From an uncultured Erythrobacter sp. (lineage in GTDB: Bacteria > Pseudomonadota > Alphaproteobacteria > Sphingomonadales > Sphingomonadaceae), in the NCBI GenBank assembly GCA_937969505.1, contig CALBWA010000024.1, forward strand, positions 1-64,000: a DNA stretch of 64,000 bases, given 5' to 3'. This document shows positions 1 to 9,218 of the stretch, one piece after another. The notes under the pieces were generated by a model, which saw nothing but the letters and a program-made list of their open reading frames with translations, made no database searches and was not told where the DNA came from. How positions within the stretch are numbered: position 1 is the first letter of the stretch; the number at the start of each line of letters is the position of its first letter. The translations under genes and the position numbers were made by a program.

Positions 1-1
1 C

Positions 2-289
2 CGGATGATGAGCGCCGAGGAGGCCGAGCGCAGCAATTTGATCGTGCGCTCTGTCCCGCAGGCCGATCTGATCGCCGATTCGCTGAAAACCGCGGCGACC
101 ATCGCCTCCATGCCTCCGATGGCTACCATCGCGAATAAGGAGATGGTCAATTCTGCCTTTGAAATGACGCTGGATCAGGGATTGATTGTGGAACGCCGTA
201 TCTTCCAGATCCTCACCGCGAGCGAAGACAAGAAGGAAGGCATGGAAGCCTTTATCGAGAAGCGTGAGGGCCAGTGGAAGGGGAGGTAA
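2..289 (+). CDS. enoyl-CoA hydratase, C-terminal part (5' end outside window)
   Basis: The reading frame is open from the window edge and ends at TAA 287-289, so the true start lies upstream. The 95 visible residues match the end of short-chain enoyl-CoA hydratases: an MSAEEAERSNLIVRSV helix and the closing block KEMVNSAFEMTLDQG ... KKEGMEAFIEKR, which is the trimerisation/C-terminal helix region of the crotonase fold. The family hydrates 2-enoyl-CoA to 3-hydroxyacyl-CoA. With mmsB downstream, a role in valine degradation (methacrylyl-CoA hydration) is inferred. Catalytic residues are not in the window, so substrate cannot be judged. Confidence 0.85.
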   Translation, partial: RMMSAEEAERSNLIVRSVPQADLIADSLKTAATIASMPPMATIANKEMVNSAFEMTLDQGLIVERRIFQILTASEDKKEGMEAFIEKREGQWKGR

Positions 290-534
290 TCACCAAAGTT
301 GCCGGATTGCTGACCTTCGGAACTATGTTTGTCTGGCTTGGCTTGGACGGATGGAAGCACCGCCGGGCGGAACGCGTGAGCATGATCGAGGCAGCCATTT
401 TGAAAGCCGGAGGCGAGGAAGAGCCTCTGCCGTTCAACAAATGGGACCGCTCCATGGCCTATATCAAACCGGTCATGATGCTGATCCTTGGCCCCGCATT
501 GATCTTCAGCGCTCTTGCTCTTTTGCTTGCTTGA
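274..534 (+). CDS. small two-helix membrane protein of unknown function
   Basis: An 86-residue protein with a GTG start at 274 that overlaps the end of the hydratase gene by 16 bases; mmsB begins 12 bases after its stop. Two hydrophobic stretches are visible (about residues 7-23 and 66-84), separated by a charged segment rich in Glu and Lys. No family is recognised. The position inside what looks like a valine-catabolism operon suggests co-transcription, but nothing in the sequence gives a function. The GTG start is chosen because no ATG occurs before the first membrane segment; a start at ATG 325 would remove most of it. Confidence 0.6.
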   Translation: MEGEVITKVAGLLTFGTMFVWLGLDGWKHRRAERVSMIEAAILKAGGEEEPLPFNKWDRSMAYIKPVMMLILGPALIFSALALLLA

Positions 535-546
535 TGGGAATTTGAC

Positions 547-1416
547 ATGAAAATCGCATTTATCGGACTGGGCAATATGGGCGGCGGAATGGCCGCAAAC
601 CTGGTCAAGGCTGGCCATGAAGTCAGCGCTTTTGACTTGTCGGAAGATGCGCTGGCAACGGCCAAGGACAATGGTTGCGCGACCTTCATCAGCGCCGCAG
701 AGGCGTGTGAAGGCGCAGAGGCGGTTGTCTCCATGTTGCCGAACGGTGGGATCGTAAAATCGGTCTACACCAATGACGTGATCGGCAAAGCGCCAGACGC
801 CGCAATCTTCCTCGATTGCTCGACCATTGACGTTGCCACTGCGCGCGACGTGATCGGCGCAGCGGAAAGCGCAGGCTATGAAATGGTCGATGCGCCTGTG
901 TCCGGGGGCATTGCGGCGGCCAATGGCGGCACGCTGACCTTCATGGTGGGCGGCAGCCAGAGCGCCTTTGACCGAGCCAAGCCAATCCTGGAAGCGATGG
1001 GCAAGGCGGTGATCCATGCCGGCGATGCGGGCAATGGTCAGGCCGCCAAAATCTGCAACAATATGCTGCTGGCGATCCATATGGCCGGCACATGTGAAGC
1101 CTTCGCCATGGCGGAAAAGCTCGGCCTCGACCCGCAGACATTCTATGACATCTCCAGCGTTTCCAGCGGCCAGAACTGGTCCATGACCAGCTATTGCCCG
1201 GTGCCCGGTGTTGGCCCGCAAAGCCCGTCAGACAATGATTATCAGGGCGGTTTTGCCACCGCCTTGATGCTGAAGGATTTGCGACTGGCGATGGAAGCTG
1301 CCGACAGTTCGGACAGCGCCGTACCAATGGGCGCGAGAGCAGCAGCGCTCTATGAAGATTTCAACGGGGCGGGCAATGGCGGCAAGGATTTCTCCGCCAT
1401 CATCAAGACCTATTGA
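547..1416 (+). CDS. mmsB: 3-hydroxyisobutyrate dehydrogenase
   Basis: A 289-residue NAD-dependent beta-hydroxyacid dehydrogenase that oxidises 3-hydroxyisobutyrate to methylmalonate semialdehyde in valine catabolism. Visible motifs are the N-terminal dinucleotide fold IGLGNMGGGMA (residues 6-16), the family substrate signature DAPVSGG (115-121) and the catalytic lysine in GNGQAAKICNN (K168). Length is normal for the family. It lies 12 bases after the small membrane protein and downstream of an enoyl-CoA hydratase, consistent with a valine operon. Its last 14 bases overlap the end of the convergent Nmad3 gene. Related enzymes acting on glycerate or tartronate semialdehyde share the fold, but context favours MmsB. 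Confidence 0.93.
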   Translation: MKIAFIGLGNMGGGMAANLVKAGHEVSAFDLSEDALATAKDNGCATFISAAEACEGAEAVVSMLPNGGIVKSVYTNDVIGKAPDAAIFLDCSTIDVATARDVIGAAESAGYEMVDAPVSGGIAAANGGTLTFMVGGSQSAFDRAKPILEAMGKAVIHAGDAGNGQAAKICNNMLLAIHMAGTCEAFAMAEKLGLDPQTFYDISSVSSGQNWSMTSYCPVPGVGPQSPSDNDYQGGFATALMLKDLRLAMEAADSSDSAVPMGARAAALYEDFNGAGNGGKDFSAIIKTY

Positions 1417-2140
1417 TTGCGGCGATAATCCCGCTCAGCCAATCGCGCGGGGCCTGACGCCTGCCAATATCAGCGACAAATTCCTGCCCCCGTGCCACGC
1501 TTTGCAATCTGCCACCTCTTTTCCACCGTTCTGGCCGATCATGATAGGTCAGCCCGCCACGCTTTAGCCAAGCGGGCCGATACCATAATGACGGCGGCCC
1601 TTCTGGCACGGTCAAGCGCAGCGCTGGCGAGGCATATCGCGCCGTGCGCCCTTCCCCGCGATAGATCACGTCGTTGCGGTGATGCATCGCCAATGCATGG
1701 GGATGGCCAAGCTCGACCAATTCCTGCGGCGCACCGGGTGCCAATGCGATCACATCGTCAATTTCCAGATAGCCGAATATACGGTGATGCGGTTGATCCC
1801 ATGATCCATCGGGCATCTCCTCACGAAACAATCCAAAGAATACAAACACATCGCCAATCCCGACACCTTGGCGTTCAAGATGGGTTTGCGCCGCGCCGCA
1901 TTGGCCGAACACGCACGTATTATCTTCCCGAAACATCGGATCATGGTGACACAGATCGCCTGCGCCCAGACGACCCCTGCTGGCAGCAGAGGCATATTCA
2001 CCCAGCCCCAATGCGCCATAGCTCGTTACTGAAGCAGTCCCGGCGGGGATCGGCAGGCTGATCGGGCAACCATCAATGATGGGTGACGCGCCACCGCCCG
2101 CCGCACTGTCAAAGCCCTTTCTGCTGAAGATAATCCTCAT
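1403..2140 (-). CDS. Nmad3-family putative nucleotide-modification protein
   Basis: A 245-residue protein starting at ATG 2140 (MRIIFSRKGFDS). The opening SRKGFDS...SPIIDG..ISLPIP and the later blocks GVGIGDVFVFFG and HRIFGYLEIDDV match my memory of the Nucleotide modification associated domain 3 (Nmad3) family, which was named by computational studies of DNA hypermodification loci. No biochemical activity is established to my knowledge. The longer frame upstream of 2140 is unlikely because the conserved domain begins exactly at this methionine. It converges on mmsB and diverges from a nucleotidyltransferase gene 75 bases away. Function here is unknown; no phage genes are nearby. Confidence 0.75.
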   Translation of the reverse strand: MRIIFSRKGFDSAAGGGASPIIDGCPISLPIPAGTASVTSYGALGLGEYASAASRGRLGAGDLCHHDPMFREDNTCVFGQCGAAQTHLERQGVGIGDVFVFFGLFREEMPDGSWDQPHHRIFGYLEIDDVIALAPGAPQELVELGHPHALAMHHRNDVIYRGEGRTARYASPALRLTVPEGPPSLWYRPAWLKRGGLTYHDRPERWKRGGRLQSVARGQEFVADIGRRQAPRDWLSGIIAAINRS

Positions 2141-2215
2141 GCAAGCGTGCCTAGGACGCGACGGGCCGGGATGACAAGTCTTGCGAAAAATGCACACGGC
2201 TCTACGGATGCGGCG

Positions 2216-3013
2216 ATGAAGGTCACCGCATTAATCATGGCTGGAAAGCGTTCAGGCGCGCTTGATCCGCTGGCGCAGAAAGCCGGTGTTGCGCAGAAAT
2301 GCGTCGCCCCGGTGCATGGCCGGCCCATGATCGAACATGTTGTCGAAGCGCTGGACCAATGCGACCGTGTGTCCGCCATTCATATTGTTGCCCATGAGCA
2401 TGGTGAAATTGCTGCGATCCCGCTGATTTCTGAGCTTCAGCATGCAGGCAAGCTGCATTTTCGCGAGGCCAAATTCAATCTGGTCGATAGCGTCAACAGC
2501 GGCGCGCAGGGCGCGCAGTTTCCGCTGGTCATCACCACGGCGGACAATTGCCTGGTCACGGCGGAAGGCTATGCCGAATTCATCGACAAAGCACTCGCTA
2601 ACCAGTCGCAAGCTGCCGCTGCGATGGCTCGCAAGGAAGATGTACTGGCGTCAGACCCTGTCGGGCAAAAACGCTTTTACGAGTTCAAGGACGGCCAATA
2701 CTCCAATTGCAACACGTATTGGATTGCCTCTCCGCAAGCTTTGAGCGCAGCTGAAATCATGCGCGAAGGCGGGCAATTCGTGAAATTTCCGCGGCGGATC
2801 ATCAGGGCGTTTGGCCTGATGAATTTGGTCCGGTTCTATTTTGGCTGGGCGAGTAAGGATAAGTTGTTCGCGCAGATCTCGCGCCGGTTTGGGTTCAAAC
2901 TGTCGATCATTGTCATGTCGAACGGCGAATATGCCGTCGATGTCGACAATGAACGCACCTTTGACGTGACCGAGCGGCTGCTGGCCAAGCGTTCCTTGTC
3001 GCAGGTCGGATAG
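2216..3013 (+). CDS. MobA-like NTP transferase (sugar- or molybdopterin-type nucleotidyltransferase)
   Basis: A 265-residue protein with the N-terminal nucleotidyltransferase signature LIMAGKRSGALDPLA followed by QKCVAPVHGRPMIEHVVEAL, and a metal-binding type TTADN segment near residue 105. This is the GT-A-like fold that transfers a nucleotidyl group to a sugar phosphate, lipid head group precursor or cofactor. The acceptor cannot be read from sequence. The start at ATG 2216 sits directly before the conserved domain; an in-frame ATG at 2171 is possible and neither has a strong ribosome binding site. The flippase gene follows after 12 bases, so the two may serve one envelope glycan or glycolipid pathway. 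Confidence 0.75.
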   Translation: MKVTALIMAGKRSGALDPLAQKAGVAQKCVAPVHGRPMIEHVVEALDQCDRVSAIHIVAHEHGEIAAIPLISELQHAGKLHFREAKFNLVDSVNSGAQGAQFPLVITTADNCLVTAEGYAEFIDKALANQSQAAAAMARKEDVLASDPVGQKRFYEFKDGQYSNCNTYWIASPQALSAAEIMREGGQFVKFPRRIIRAFGLMNLVRFYFGWASKDKLFAQISRRFGFKLSIIVMSNGEYAVDVDNERTFDVTERLLAKRSLSQVG

Positions 3014-3025
3014 GAACCGCTCGAG

Positions 3026-4333
3026 ATGGTCATGCGCCGATTGTTCACCAATATGGGCTGGCTGTTGGGTGGGCGCGGTTTCAATGCCGTGCTCAGTCTG
3101 GTCTATCTGGCTCTGGCGACACGGACGCTTGGGCTTGATGGATTTGGCCAGTTCGCCATCATCGTGGCTCTGGGTCAGATGGTCACCGGCCTTGCGAATT
3201 TTCAGACATGGCAATTTGTCGTGCGTTGGGGCGCTGGCGAGGATGGTCCGGCCGAGGCAACCGGCTTTGCCATTGCGCTGGACCTGCTATCAGTGGTTTT
3301 CGGAACAGTGCTGGCTGGCATTCTGGTGCTGACAGCGCAATTGTGGCTGCCGCTACCCGATGACCTCCTTTGGATAACTTTCGGTTTCTGCGTCATTTCG
3401 CTTCTTTCGATCCGCACCACGCCCACGGGCTTGCTGCGGCTGCGCTTCCAATATGCCAAGGCCACTGCCGCAGAGGCGGTACAGCCGGCAATCCGTGCAG
3501 GCGGCGCGATCCTGGCATGGTGGATGATGCCGACAGTCACCGGCTTCATACTGGCCTGGGCCGCGGCTGAAGTTGCTGTTGCGGTTGCCCTGTGGGTCGT
3601 AGCAGCCCGGCAGGAAAAGATTGACCTGTCGCGTGTCAATTTGCGCGAAATTCCCCGCGACCATCCCGACGCATGGCGCTTTGTTCTATCGACAAATATG
3701 AGCGGTAGCCTGACGATCGCCGGCAAGCAGGTGATGATCCTGCTGGTCGGATCAATCGGTGGCGAGGCCTTGGCAGGGGGCTTCCGGGTCGCATCGCAAT
3801 TGGGCCAGGCGCTGGTGTCCTTGGCACAAACTGTATCGAAAGCGATTTATCCCGAGCTGGTGCATGCCAAGGAGGACGCTTTGATCATGGCGCGCCGCAT
3901 GGCGAATATCGCATTGATCGGCGGTGTTCTGGCTGTGGTGGTTGCCTTGCTTATCGGACGCTGGGGATTGACCGCAGTGGCCGGTCCCGAGTTCGCCGGA
4001 TTTTACTGGGCCATGGTCATACTGGCAATTGCAGGCGCGGTGGAACTGGTCGGTGCAAGCCTTGAATCCCTGTTGGTTTCGGCTGGCAAAGCGCACACCG
4101 CCTTCTTCGTACGAGCTGTGCCCACCGTATTGGCGCTGGTCCTGCTCGACTATGCGATCGACTGGAACGGGGCCAAGGGCGCTGCCTTTGCCGTTCTGGG
4201 ATCAAGCGCGCTGGCGGTTATCGGGTTCTATGTCGCCATGCTCAACATGCAGCAGATCAAGATCAGCCTGGCAGCGCCAACACCCACCCGCAGCGATAGC
4301 GACAGCGCAACCGAAGCCGAGCACCGGCTCTAA
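3026..4333 (+). CDS. lipopolysaccharide/polysaccharide flippase (Wzx/PST type)
   Basis: A 435-residue integral membrane protein with about twelve hydrophobic helices and the N-terminal pattern of MOP-superfamily polysaccharide transporters (NMGWLLGGRGFNAVLSLVYL, then alternating helices with short polar loops). Such proteins flip lipid-linked sugars across the inner membrane. The C-terminal 20 residues are polar and Ser/Thr-rich, probably cytosolic. It is 12 bases downstream of the nucleotidyltransferase gene, suggesting an operon that makes and exports a glycan. Substrate is unknown. No glycosyltransferase is adjacent. Confidence 0.8.
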   Translation: MVMRRLFTNMGWLLGGRGFNAVLSLVYLALATRTLGLDGFGQFAIIVALGQMVTGLANFQTWQFVVRWGAGEDGPAEATGFAIALDLLSVVFGTVLAGILVLTAQLWLPLPDDLLWITFGFCVISLLSIRTTPTGLLRLRFQYAKATAAEAVQPAIRAGGAILAWWMMPTVTGFILAWAAAEVAVAVALWVVAARQEKIDLSRVNLREIPRDHPDAWRFVLSTNMSGSLTIAGKQVMILLVGSIGGEALAGGFRVASQLGQALVSLAQTVSKAIYPELVHAKEDALIMARRMANIALIGGVLAVVVALLIGRWGLTAVAGPEFAGFYWAMVILAIAGAVELVGASLESLLVSAGKAHTAFFVRAVPTVLALVLLDYAIDWNGAKGAAFAVLGSSALAVIGFYVAMLNMQQIKISLAAPTPTRSDSDSATEAEHRL

Positions 4334-4349
4334 GCTTGGCTTTTACGCC

Positions 4350-5936
4350 TTACGCGTTCTCGTCAAAGGCAAGCTTGGGCTTGCGCGCAGCCAGGGTTTC
4401 ATCCAACCGCCTGCGCGGGGCGTAATAGGGCGCCTGCTTCAACGCCTCGTCCCCAGCATTGGCGCGCTGGGCCACTGTCCGAAAGGCTTCGATAAACTGA
4501 TCGAGCGCAGCCTTGCTCTCGGTTTCGGTCGGTTCGACCAACATCGCCCCATGGACCACCAGCGGGAAATACATCGTCATCGGGTGATAGCCTTCATCGA
4601 TCAGCCCCTTGGCAAGATCCAGCGTTGACAGTTCACCGCCGAAATTCTTGTCGCCAAACAGCGCCTCATGCATGCAGGGGCCGCTGTGCGCATAGGGCGC
4701 GTGAAGCAAGTCTTCCATGCTGCGCAGGATGTAGTTGGCATTGAGGACAGCGTCTTCTGCGACCTGCTTCAATCCATCGGCACCATGGCTGAGGATATAG
4801 GACAGGGCGCGCGTAAACATGCCCATCTGGCCATGAAACGCGGTCATCCGGCCAAAGCTTTGCATCTTGCCGCCAAAATGCTCGTCCGAAAATGCATCGG
4901 CCTGCTCTTCTTCGACCAAATGCACCACGCCATCGCTTGTGCGCGCTGTATAAGGCAGCGGTCCGAACGGGCTGAGCGCCTCCGACAGCACAACCGGACC
5001 GGAACCGGGGCCGCCACCGCCATGCGGGGTGGAGAATGTCTTGTGCAAATTGATGTGCATTGCATCAACGCCGAGGTCACCGGGGCGGACCCGGCCGACA
5101 ATAGCGTTGAAGTTGGCCCCATCGCAATAAACAAAGCCGCCCGCTTCGTGCACGGCATCGGAAATCGCTTTCAAATCGGGCTCGAACAGGCCGCAAGTGT
5201 TCGGATTGGTGATCATCACACCGGCCACATCCGGGCCAAGGCGGGCTTTCAGCGCCTCCAGATCAACCCGACCGTCTGCATTGGCGGGAATGTCTTCCAC
5301 CCGGTAACCGGCAAAGGCGGCCGTCGCAGGATTGGTGCCATGCGCGCTTTCAGGCACAAGAATGACTTCACGCGCATCCCCGCGAGCCTCCAGAGCGGCC
5401 CGAATGCACAGAATGCCGCACAGCTCGCCATGGGCACCGGCCTTCGGGCTCATCGCGACGCCGTGCATTCCAGTCAATTCGATCAACCAGGTGGCCAGTT
5501 CATTGACCACTTCCAGCGCACCGCGAACGGTTTCCTGTGGCTGCAGAGGATGGACGTCTGCAAAACCGGGCATCCGCGCAACTTTTTCATTAAGCCGCGG
5601 ATTGTGCTTCATGGTGCACGACCCCAGCGGGAACAGCCCCAGATCAATGCCGTAATTTTGGCGGCTGAGGCGCGTGTAGTGCCGCACCGTCTCAGGTTCG
5701 GACAAGCCGGGCAGGCCAATCGGATCGGCGCGTTCCATACCGCCCAGGCGATTAACTGATCCGGCGGCAGGCTCAGGCAGATCAACCCCGGTTGTCTCAA
5801 GACTGCCGATTTCAAACAGCAGCGGTTCTTCCAGCATCAGCGCGCGGTTGCCGGTCGAGGTGGCAGGGCCGTTGTGCATGCCATCTTCCGACGCATTCAT
5901 GTCCGGTTTCCAGCCTGATTTGTTGGGAGCGTTCAT
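4350..5936 (-). CDS. gcvPB: glycine dehydrogenase (decarboxylating) subunit 2, P-protein C-half
   Basis: A 528-residue PLP-dependent half of the glycine cleavage P-protein. It carries the cofactor lysine in [20 protein letters not shown] (K299) and the family blocks [12 protein letters not shown] and SPKAGAHGE. Together with GcvPA it decarboxylates glycine and passes the aminomethyl group to the lipoyl arm of GcvH. The first 30 or so residues (Asn/Ser-rich) are longer than in most homologues, so a later start is possible, although ATG 5936 overlaps the gcvPA stop by four bases (ATGA), which supports it. Last gene of the riboswitch-controlled gcv operon. Confidence 0.96.
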   Translation of the reverse strand: MNAPNKSGWKPDMNASEDGMHNGPATSTGNRALMLEEPLLFEIGSLETTGVDLPEPAAGSVNRLGGMERADPIGLPGLSEPETVRHYTRLSRQNYGIDLGLFPLGSCTMKHNPRLNEKVARMPGFADVHPLQPQETVRGALEVVNELATWLIELTGMHGVAMSPKAGAHGELCGILCIRAALEARGDAREVILVPESAHGTNPATAAFAGYRVEDIPANADGRVDLEALKARLGPDVAGVMITNPNTCGLFEPDLKAISDAVHEAGGFVYCDGANFNAIVGRVRPGDLGVDAMHINLHKTFSTPHGGGGPGSGPVVLSEALSPFGPLPYTARTSDGVVHLVEEEQADAFSDEHFGGKMQSFGRMTAFHGQMGMFTRALSYILSHGADGLKQVAEDAVLNANYILRSMEDLLHAPYAHSGPCMHEALFGDKNFGGELSTLDLAKGLIDEGYHPMTMYFPLVVHGAMLVEPTETESKAALDQFIEAFRTVAQRANAGDEALKQAPYYAPRRRLDETLAARKPKLAFDENA

Positions 5937-7306
5937 GACGAGGCCTCCTCAAGAGCCTGCTCAAGCGATGAGGCAAGCGTTTCGATATCGTCTTCGCTGG
6001 TGGTTTCGGTCACCGCGACCAACAGCGCATCCACGAAGGCATCCACCCCGGGATAAAGCCGGTCGAGCGCCACGCCGGCCAGAACACCCTGATCGGCCAA
6101 TGCGCGCACGATGGGCCGGGCAGCCTTGCCCAGCTGGATCGTGAATTCGTTGAAGTAACTGTCATTGAGGACGCTGACACCGGGAATTTGAACCAACCGA
6201 TCAGCGGCTAGGCAGGCAAGCCGGTGGTTTTCTGCCGCCAGCCGGCGCAGACCGGTTTCCCCCAGCAAGGTCATATGGACATTGAAAGCAAGCGCACACA
6301 GGCCGGAATTGGTGCAAATGTTGCTCGTCGCTTTCTCGCGCCGGATATGCTGCTCGCGGGTGGAGAGCGTCAGCACAAAACCGCGCTTTCCCTCTGCATC
6401 CACCGTCTCTCCGCACAAACGGCCCGGCATCTGGCGGACATGCTTTTTGTCACGCACCGCAAACAGGCCAAGGTATGGCCCGCCAAATTGCAGACCGACG
6501 CCAATCGACTGCCCTTCGCCCACGACGATATCCGCGCCCAGATCACCCGGTGCCTTGATCACACCCAGCGCCACCGGTTCGGTGACCACCGCGATCAGCA
6601 AAGCGCCCTTGGCATGGGCTGCGTCGGCAACTTCCTGAAGGTTCGACACCCGGCCCAGAATGTCAGGATATTGAACGACGACGCATGATGTCTGGTCATC
6701 AATCCGCCCAATCAGCCCGCTCGCGTCAGGCGCTGCCTGCATGCTTGGCTGCGCATCGGCGATCTCGTCCTTGGTGAACTGGGCCATAGTGCGGATGACT
6801 TCGGCATAATGCGGGTGGAGCGCACCAGACAGCACCACCCGGTTGCGGCGCGTGACGCGGCTGGCCATGGCGACAGCTTCCCAGCAAGCGGTTGAGCCAT
6901 CGTACATCGATGCATTGGCCACAGCGCAACCATAAAGGCGCGCGACCTGACTTTGAAATTCGAACAGCATCTGCAACGTACCCTGAGCGATCTCTGGCTG
7001 ATAGGGCGTGTAAGCTGTCAGGAACTCTCCGCGCTGGATGATGTGGTCGACACTGGCCGGAACATGGTGGCGATAGGCCCCTGCCCCCAGAAAGAACGGC
7101 GCATCGGCTGCGGCCAGATTCTTCTTCGACAATGCGCGCATATGGCGTTCGACCGCCATTTCGCTGGCGTGCATCGGCAGGCCCTTAATAGGTCCATCAA
7201 GCCGTGCCTCTTCTGGCACATCAACGAACAGATCGTCTATCGAGCTTGCCCCGATGGTAGCTAGCATATCGGCACGGTCATTGTCCGTCAGCGGTAGGTA
7301 ACGCAT
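5933..7306 (-). CDS. gcvPA: glycine dehydrogenase (decarboxylating) subunit 1, P-protein N-half
   Basis: A 457-residue protein matching the N-terminal half of P-protein: it opens with [16 protein letters not shown], which is the usual start of the split subunit, and contains [16 protein letters not shown] and [12 protein letters not shown]. GcvPA and GcvPB form the alpha2beta2 glycine decarboxylase. The ATG at 7306 has a GGAG ribosome site just upstream. The 44-base gap after gcvH contains a small hairpin (six-base arms at 7322-7327 and 7336-7341), which could adjust expression between the two genes. Its stop overlaps the gcvPB start. Confidence 0.96.
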   Translation of the reverse strand: MRYLPLTDNDRADMLATIGASSIDDLFVDVPEEARLDGPIKGLPMHASEMAVERHMRALSKKNLAAADAPFFLGAGAYRHHVPASVDHIIQRGEFLTAYTPYQPEIAQGTLQMLFEFQSQVARLYGCAVANASMYDGSTACWEAVAMASRVTRRNRVVLSGALHPHYAEVIRTMAQFTKDEIADAQPSMQAAPDASGLIGRIDDQTSCVVVQYPDILGRVSNLQEVADAAHAKGALLIAVVTEPVALGVIKAPGDLGADIVVGEGQSIGVGLQFGGPYLGLFAVRDKKHVRQMPGRLCGETVDAEGKRGFVLTLSTREQHIRREKATSNICTNSGLCALAFNVHMTLLGETGLRRLAAENHRLACLAADRLVQIPGVSVLNDSYFNEFTIQLGKAARPIVRALADQGVLAGVALDRLYPGVDAFVDALLVAVTETTSEDDIETLASSLEQALEEASS

Positions 7307-7350
7307 TGAATTTACTCCACACTCCTCAATTACAAGAGGAGGAAGTCAAG

Positions 7351-7722
7351 CTAAAGGGAATCAACGAAAGTCTTGTAGCCCTTGTCGTCCATCAAGCCTT
7401 CAAGCTCATCCTTGTCAGCAATGGTCATGCGGAAGAACCAGCCGTCTTCTTCGGGCGAGGAATTGACCAGCGCAGGCTCGTCCTCCAGCGAAGAATTGCC
7501 TTCGGTCACTTCGCCACTGATCGGCGCATAGACGTCGCTGGCTGCCTTCACACTTTCGACCACGGCAGCATCGCCGCCTTTGTCCAGCATGGTGCCAACA
7601 CTGGGCAATTCGACAAAAACGATATCGCCCAATTGTTCTTGCGCGTAATCGGTGATCCCGACGGTGGCGCTATCGCCTTCAACGTCGATCCATTCATGTT
7701 CATCGGTAAAGTAACGCGGCAT
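7351..7722 (-). CDS. gcvH: glycine cleavage system H protein
   Basis: A 123-residue lipoyl carrier protein of the glycine cleavage system. It shows the opening FTDEHEW and the lipoylation site [14 protein letters not shown] with K59 as the modified lysine. It shuttles the aminomethyl group between P-, T- and L-proteins. ATG 7722 is chosen because it is preceded by a strong GAGGGAG ribosome site and because homologues begin with the same residues; a longer frame upstream adds a non-conserved dozen residues. It starts four bases after the gcvT stop. Confidence 0.97.
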   Translation of the reverse strand: MPRYFTDEHEWIDVEGDSATVGITDYAQEQLGDIVFVELPSVGTMLDKGGDAAVVESVKAASDVYAPISGEVTEGNSSLEDEPALVNSSPEEDGWFFRMTIADKDELEGLMDDKGYKTFVDSL

Positions 7723-7726
7723 AGGA

Positions 7727-8881
7727 CTAGCTCCCTCGGAAATAGCGGTTTGGGACAAAGGGCATGGGTGAAACGGTGGCGGACAATGGCTTGCCGCGAA
7801 CTTCGCATGTCAGCGCGGTGCCATCGTCGGCATAGGCTGCATCGATATAGGCCATGGCAATCGGATGGCCTAGCGTGGGAGAGAACCCGCCGCTTGTCAC
7901 AACGCCAACTTCCTTCTCCCCTGCATAGACAATTGCCCCTTCGCGGGCCGGCATTCGGCCATCAATGATCAAACCGACGCGGCGACGGGCTGTTCCCTCG
8001 CCCAGCTCGCGCAGGATCCGTTCCGCACCGAAAAAGCCGCCTTCGGTGCGGCGACGTTTGTTGATGCCGAAAACCAGCCCCGCCTCGATCGGGCTGATGT
8101 CGGGTGACAGATCATGGCCATAGAGCGGCAGGCCCGCCTCCAGCCGCAGGGAATCGCGTGCGCCAAGACCAATCGGCCTTACTTCAGGTTCGGCACAGAG
8201 CAGGCTCGCAATCTCTTCGGCAGCGTCACCGGGCAGGGAGATTTCAAAGCCGTCCTCACCCGTGTAGCCCGCCCGCGCGATGGTCACCTCATGACCGGCC
8301 AGTGTGAAAGTGCCAAACCGCATGAAAGTAAGGTCGGAAACAGCGTAACCACCCCTGGCATGGCGCGCCAACGCGTCTGCGGCTTTGGGGCCCTGCAGCG
8401 CCAGCAAGGCGTGATCAGCCAAGTGGTTGAGCGTGATCGCATCGGGCAAATGTTCGCGCAATTGGCCAATGTCGTCATATTTCGTCGCACCATTTACCAC
8501 CAGATAGAGGTGATCGGGCCAGCGCGAGACCATAAGATCGTCCAGCACGCCGCCATCCTCATCAAGCAGCAATGAATAGCGCTGCCGGCCCAGTTTCAGC
8601 GTCGACAGATCAATCGGCAGCAGCGCCTCGACCGCTTCGTCCAGCCCATCGCCCGAAAGCAGAACCTGGCCCATGTGCGACACATCGAAAAGGCCGGCAT
8701 TTTCGCGCGTCCAATTGTGTTCGGCAACAATTCCGCCACCTTCCCCGGTGTACTGGATCGGCATTTCATAACCGGCAAAAGGCACCATGCGTGCCCCGCG
8801 ATCGCGATGCCATTGGTCCAGCGGCAGCACATCCAGTGCAATGGTGTCTTCGGTGTGGTCTTGTGTATTTTCAGCGCTCAA
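7727..8881 (-). CDS. gcvT: aminomethyltransferase, glycine cleavage T protein
   Basis: A T-protein of about 384 residues that releases ammonia from the H-protein-bound intermediate and passes the one-carbon unit to tetrahydrofolate. Conserved blocks are [41 protein letters not shown] and [17 protein letters not shown]. The start is uncertain. The frame has no ATG before the conserved domain: TTG 8881 gives a normal-length protein and lies about 55 bases after the riboswitch, whereas GTG 8935 abuts the last stem of the riboswitch and leaves no room for a ribosome site. First gene of gcvT-gcvH-gcvPA-gcvPB, under the glycine riboswitch. Confidence 0.93.
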   Translation of the reverse strand: MSAENTQDHTEDTIALDVLPLDQWHRDRGARMVPFAGYEMPIQYTGEGGGIVAEHNWTRENAGLFDVSHMGQVLLSGDGLDEAVEALLPIDLSTLKLGRQRYSLLLDEDGGVLDDLMVSRWPDHLYLVVNGATKYDDIGQLREHLPDAITLNHLADHALLALQGPKAADALARHARGGYAVSDLTFMRFGTFTLAGHEVTIARAGYTGEDGFEISLPGDAAEEIASLLCAEPEVRPIGLGARDSLRLEAGLPLYGHDLSPDISPIEAGLVFGINKRRRTEGGFFGAERILRELGEGTARRRVGLIIDGRMPAREGAIVYAGEKEVGVVTSGGFSPTLGHPIAMAYIDAAYADDGTALTCEVRGKPLSATVSPMPFVPNRYFRGS

Positions 8882-8935
8882 AACGACAGTCCCCGGCAGA
8901 TGTGCGCGCGCGCCTGTTGGCACGACGTTATGCAC

Positions 8936-9132
8936 CCCCTCTGTCGGGAAACCTGAGAGTTTGGCCGTGGGCAGATGCCCGGCTTACCCCTTCGGTGGCA
9001 CCTGAATTTCAGATGCGCTTTCCAGAGTACCCATCGGTCCAGCGGTCCCGATTACCTGAGAGTTTCCGGGGCGGTTGCTCCTTCGGTGCCGAGCGTCAGA
9101 TTGCTCTGATGCCCAGTCTCTCCCACTGGTCC
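8936..9132 (-). promoter_or_regulatory. tandem glycine riboswitch
   Basis: Read on the minus strand this leader holds two copies of the glycine aptamer. The first begins near GGGAGAGAC (9124-9116), has GGCACCGAAGGAGCAA and the closing AAACTCTCAGG; the second has GGTGCCACCGAAGGGG, a second AAACTCTCAGG and ends with GACAGAGGGGG at 8945-8935. These are the conserved elements of the cooperative tandem glycine riboswitch, which in proteobacteria normally activates gcv genes when glycine is abundant. It sits between metH and gcvT and leads gcvT-gcvH-gcvPA-gcvPB. No intrinsic terminator follows, so control of translation initiation at gcvT is more likely (inference). Confidence 0.95.
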
Positions 9133-9218
9133 GTCTGCCCGGATTGATTGCGCGTTGTGATTGCACAGAATCGCTCCCGGCAGGGGAGACGCATTCCTGC
9201 GCGATGTGTGCACCAGCG

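Noticed and set aside
175..1221. A 348-codon open frame on the minus strand across mmsB
   Set aside because: It lies wholly antisense to clearly conserved MmsB coding sequence, has no recognisable domain and reads as a shadow frame of GC-rich codons.
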